Part shown: one piece after another, positions 61,881 through 64,000 of the stretch | Layout: each line of letters starts with the position of its first letter | Position numbering within the stretch: position 1 is the first letter of the stretch | From: Zerene cesonia | Lineage: Eukaryota > Arthropoda > Insecta > Lepidoptera > Pieridae | DNA: 64,000 nt | Assembly: GCF_012273895.1 (NCBI RefSeq) | Contig: NC_052122.1 | Location: 2,852,001-2,916,000 of the forward strand | Direction of reading: 5' to 3' | Notes under the pieces: model-generated | Seen by the model: the letters and a program-made list of their open reading frames with translations, nothing else | Told to the model about the DNA's origin: nothing | The model's database searches: none | Program-made: the position numbers and the translations under genes

Positions 61881-64000
61881 ATGGGGCCTAAAAAAGGAAA
61901 GGATACTAATGATGAAAACTACTGGAGAACATTAATTGAAGAAGCACCATTGGATGATGATAATTGGAAAGTTAAAGTTATAATAATGGAAGCAGCAGGT
62001 AGTGATCAAGACCGGCTTTACTTAAACAAGTTCGAAGTCTTTGCCGCCGAAGAACGGAGGTTTGTTATAAAAAATATTTGTAAAACAGAGACCATATTTA
62101 TGGTTAACCAACTTGGAGGTGAGAAAAAAGTTAAAGATGAGAATCTTCGAGTCTTCGAAGAAGGTCAAGCATATCTTAAAGAAAAAAGAGACGTCCCACC
62201 TGATATTTTAGCTCTTATAATAAAGAAACTTATTCTTAAAATGAAGGATGAGTATCTTTTTATCAAACGTCAGAGATTAGAAGTAAGAGAGGGAATGAAA
62301 AGAGAATCTACCACAATGATAAATAGGGCTGAGGTAAGAGGCACGGTAATTGTTAAACCTCCAGAACCGGCAGAGCCACCTCCAGAGCCTGCAAAAGGAA
62401 AAGGTAAGAAAGGAGAACCAGAACTTCCCGAACTACCTGAACTAGATGAGGGAAAGAAATATAATACGTTACTTCGGGTAAGGGGTGAAGAATGGAGAGA
62501 TAAAGTTTATGTTGACGATTTTCCTACTGATGGTCCAAATATTTACGTTGCTGTAACAGGTTTTGTAGAACCATACCTTGCAGAAAGCCTTATAAAAATT
62601 GGAATACCATTAAGAGCTATAGTACAAATAAGAATAAATCCAACTGCAGTTAAAGTACCATCTAGCTTATTTCGAGCAACAAAGCGCGGGCAAAGTCAAA
62701 CCGAAGTTTTAATTGAGAAGTCTTTAAAATTTTGGGACGATTTACAACAGCTGAGAATACAGCCTGAATCAGGAGATTATTTTAAATCTACAGCATTTCT
62801 GATATACTCGCCCCCCTACTGGGATGCCGAGAGTTTATCAGGAGAACCAGAAAAAATATATGATGAATTGTGTTTCCTTATGTATGATATTCAAGATTTA
62901 ACGAGACAACATCTTCATTATTTAGATAATATGGATATTATAAATGTTCCTGATGATGATAAGGATAAAAGATTTGAAAATAGTTATTTTCAACAAATCG
63001 ACGATATACCTCTTGAGAGCACCACAATATATACGATATTAGATAACGTTTTAAAAACAGTCTGTAGAAGTGAACGCTTTGATGAAGACACCAGTCAAAC
63101 ATCGTTATCAACTGCTTTAACTTTGAATCAACCTCATGATAATTCAAAAGAGGACACAAAAGCAAAACGTGCTGAAAATTTTGTAAGCGACGTCTTTAAA
63201 GTTCTTTGTAATAGCGATGCTAAGAATAAATCTTATCGTATAACGTATGGAGAAGAGTATGAGACGCATAAGAATCCTGTTGTAATCAATTATGGAGACA
63301 TCGTTAAATATGACACATTTCATTTGGGTAATATTAATTTAGATAATTTAGTTCGGTGTATGTTGTACGGAATGCCTACAAATAGACTGTGGCAATATCA
63401 CGATTATCCAAGTGGCGAATTAGAAGCAAAGATACAATTTCATGTAAACGTTCTTTTATCATGTTTCGAAAGAAATGACGTGGAGACCGCAGAGTTGATC
63501 AGACTTTTGCATATTTTAGCTTGTCGTAAATTATTTAACAACAGAAGTTCCTTAAAGAAAATGCATATACCGCTTAGTACAATAACCGAATTTAAAAAGG
63601 TGTACCTTAAGCGTAGTATACTTGCTGAACCATTGCTAACATGCCCTTCTTTTTATCGTGAATGTAGTTCAACCACTCCGTCATTTCCATCTATGATTAA
63701 AAGTACGGAGGGTAACCTGAAAACGAATATTAGCGACGACGAAATGTATCGTATTAAATTTCTATTTGAATGTCCGGATATAAGTGAACTAGTATCAGCA
63801 GCTGAAATAGCTAATCAGAAACCTATAAATCATATAATTGATGATTTTGAATATTTTGAAGACTTTACTGGAACAAGTGCATTTCAAATGATGTCGGATG
63901 CATTTAATAAATTTAATTGCGTAGATTACAAATACTGCGAGGTAACGGACTGTTTTATTATGATGTTCTTTAACAGTCATGATCCAGATGGTATATCGCG
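61881..64000 (+). CDS. Spag17: Sperm-associated antigen 17 (SPAG17/PF6), N-terminal part, open at window end
   Basis: Open frame of 706 codons from ATG 61881 to the window edge with no stop and no intron. SPAG17 (PF6 in Chlamydomonas) is a very large protein of the C1a projection of the axonemal central pair and is needed for motility of sperm and cilia. The N-terminus starts MGPKKGKD, like the MAPKK start of vertebrate SPAG17. A Lys/Pro/Glu-rich linker lies at about 155-195. It is followed by the family block VDDFPTDGPNIYVAVTGF, then LCFLMYDIQDLTRQHLHYL and MDIINVPDDD, which match the conserved LMYDI/RQHQHYL/INVP segment. The frame continues through YSPPYWDAESLSGE and many Asn/Asp-rich stretches. 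The remainder lies outside the window, so full length and later introns are unknown. Confidence 0.92.
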   Translation, partial: MGPKKGKDTNDENYWRTLIEEAPLDDDNWKVKVIIMEAAGSDQDRLYLNKFEVFAAEERRFVIKNICKTETIFMVNQLGGEKKVKDENLRVFEEGQAYLKEKRDVPPDILALIIKKLILKMKDEYLFIKRQRLEVREGMKRESTTMINRAEVRGTVIVKPPEPAEPPPEPAKGKGKKGEPELPELPELDEGKKYNTLLRVRGEEWRDKVYVDDFPTDGPNIYVAVTGFVEPYLAESLIKIGIPLRAIVQIRINPTAVKVPSSLFRATKRGQSQTEVLIEKSLKFWDDLQQLRIQPESGDYFKSTAFLIYSPPYWDAESLSGEPEKIYDELCFLMYDIQDLTRQHLHYLDNMDIINVPDDDKDKRFENSYFQQIDDIPLESTTIYTILDNVLKTVCRSERFDEDTSQTSLSTALTLNQPHDNSKEDTKAKRAENFVSDVFKVLCNSDAKNKSYRITYGEEYETHKNPVVINYGDIVKYDTFHLGNINLDNLVRCMLYGMPTNRLWQYHDYPSGELEAKIQFHVNVLLSCFERNDVETAELIRLLHILACRKLFNNRSSLKKMHIPLSTITEFKKVYLKRSILAEPLLTCPSFYRECSSTTPSFPSMIKSTEGNLKTNISDDEMYRIKFLFECPDISELVSAAEIANQKPINHIIDDFEYFEDFTGTSAFQMMSDAFNKFNCVDYKYCEVTDCFIMMFFNSHDPDGIS

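Overview
The window is nuclear DNA of an insect, very probably a moth or butterfly (Lepidoptera). It is AT-rich, its genes are split into many short exons with GT-AG introns, and every protein recognised is a metazoan one. The introns and spacers carry short repeats typical of Lepidoptera: small Helitron-like elements beginning TC and ending CTAG between A and T, a tRNA-headed SINE with a GAT-repeat tail, and a hAT-type MITE with an 8-bp target duplication.

Layout from left to right: (1) 1981-10606 (+), the C-terminal 12 exons of an ANKRD11/ANKRD12-type nuclear protein; (2) 13343-14954 (-), SURF1, a cytochrome c oxidase assembly factor, complete in five exons; (3) 16655-21517 (+), a complete seven-exon gene for a multi-pass membrane protein of unknown function (DUF7802-like), divergent from SURF1; (4) 24318-36281 (-), acetyl-CoA synthetase, complete in nine exons over 12 kb; (5) 40526-56265 (-), membrane-bound site-1 protease (S1P/MBTPS1), complete in 19 exons; (6) 56983-58749 (+), an intronless sperm-tail PG-rich-repeat protein, divergent from S1P; (7) 59604-61226 (+), a lysophospholipase-like protein 1/acyl-protein thioesterase in four exons; (8) 61881 to the window end (+), the start of SPAG17, an axonemal central-apparatus protein, open to the edge.

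All exon joins listed were checked by hand for reading-frame phase, and each gene sums to a whole number of codons. The genes are mostly housekeeping and need not form one pathway. Two functional links can be drawn. Acetyl-CoA synthetase and S1P both belong to lipid metabolism, because in insects S1P activates SREBP, a regulator of acetyl-CoA and fatty-acid synthesis genes. The sperm-tail PG-rich protein and SPAG17 are both axonemal and lie 3 kb apart at the right end.

I see no undescribed multi-gene system. The most unusual items are an array of decayed copies of an exon end plus its splice donor inside an S1P intron, a tRNA-like cloverleaf joined to a repeat whose copies keep a hairpin although its arms have diverged, and the orphan membrane protein.
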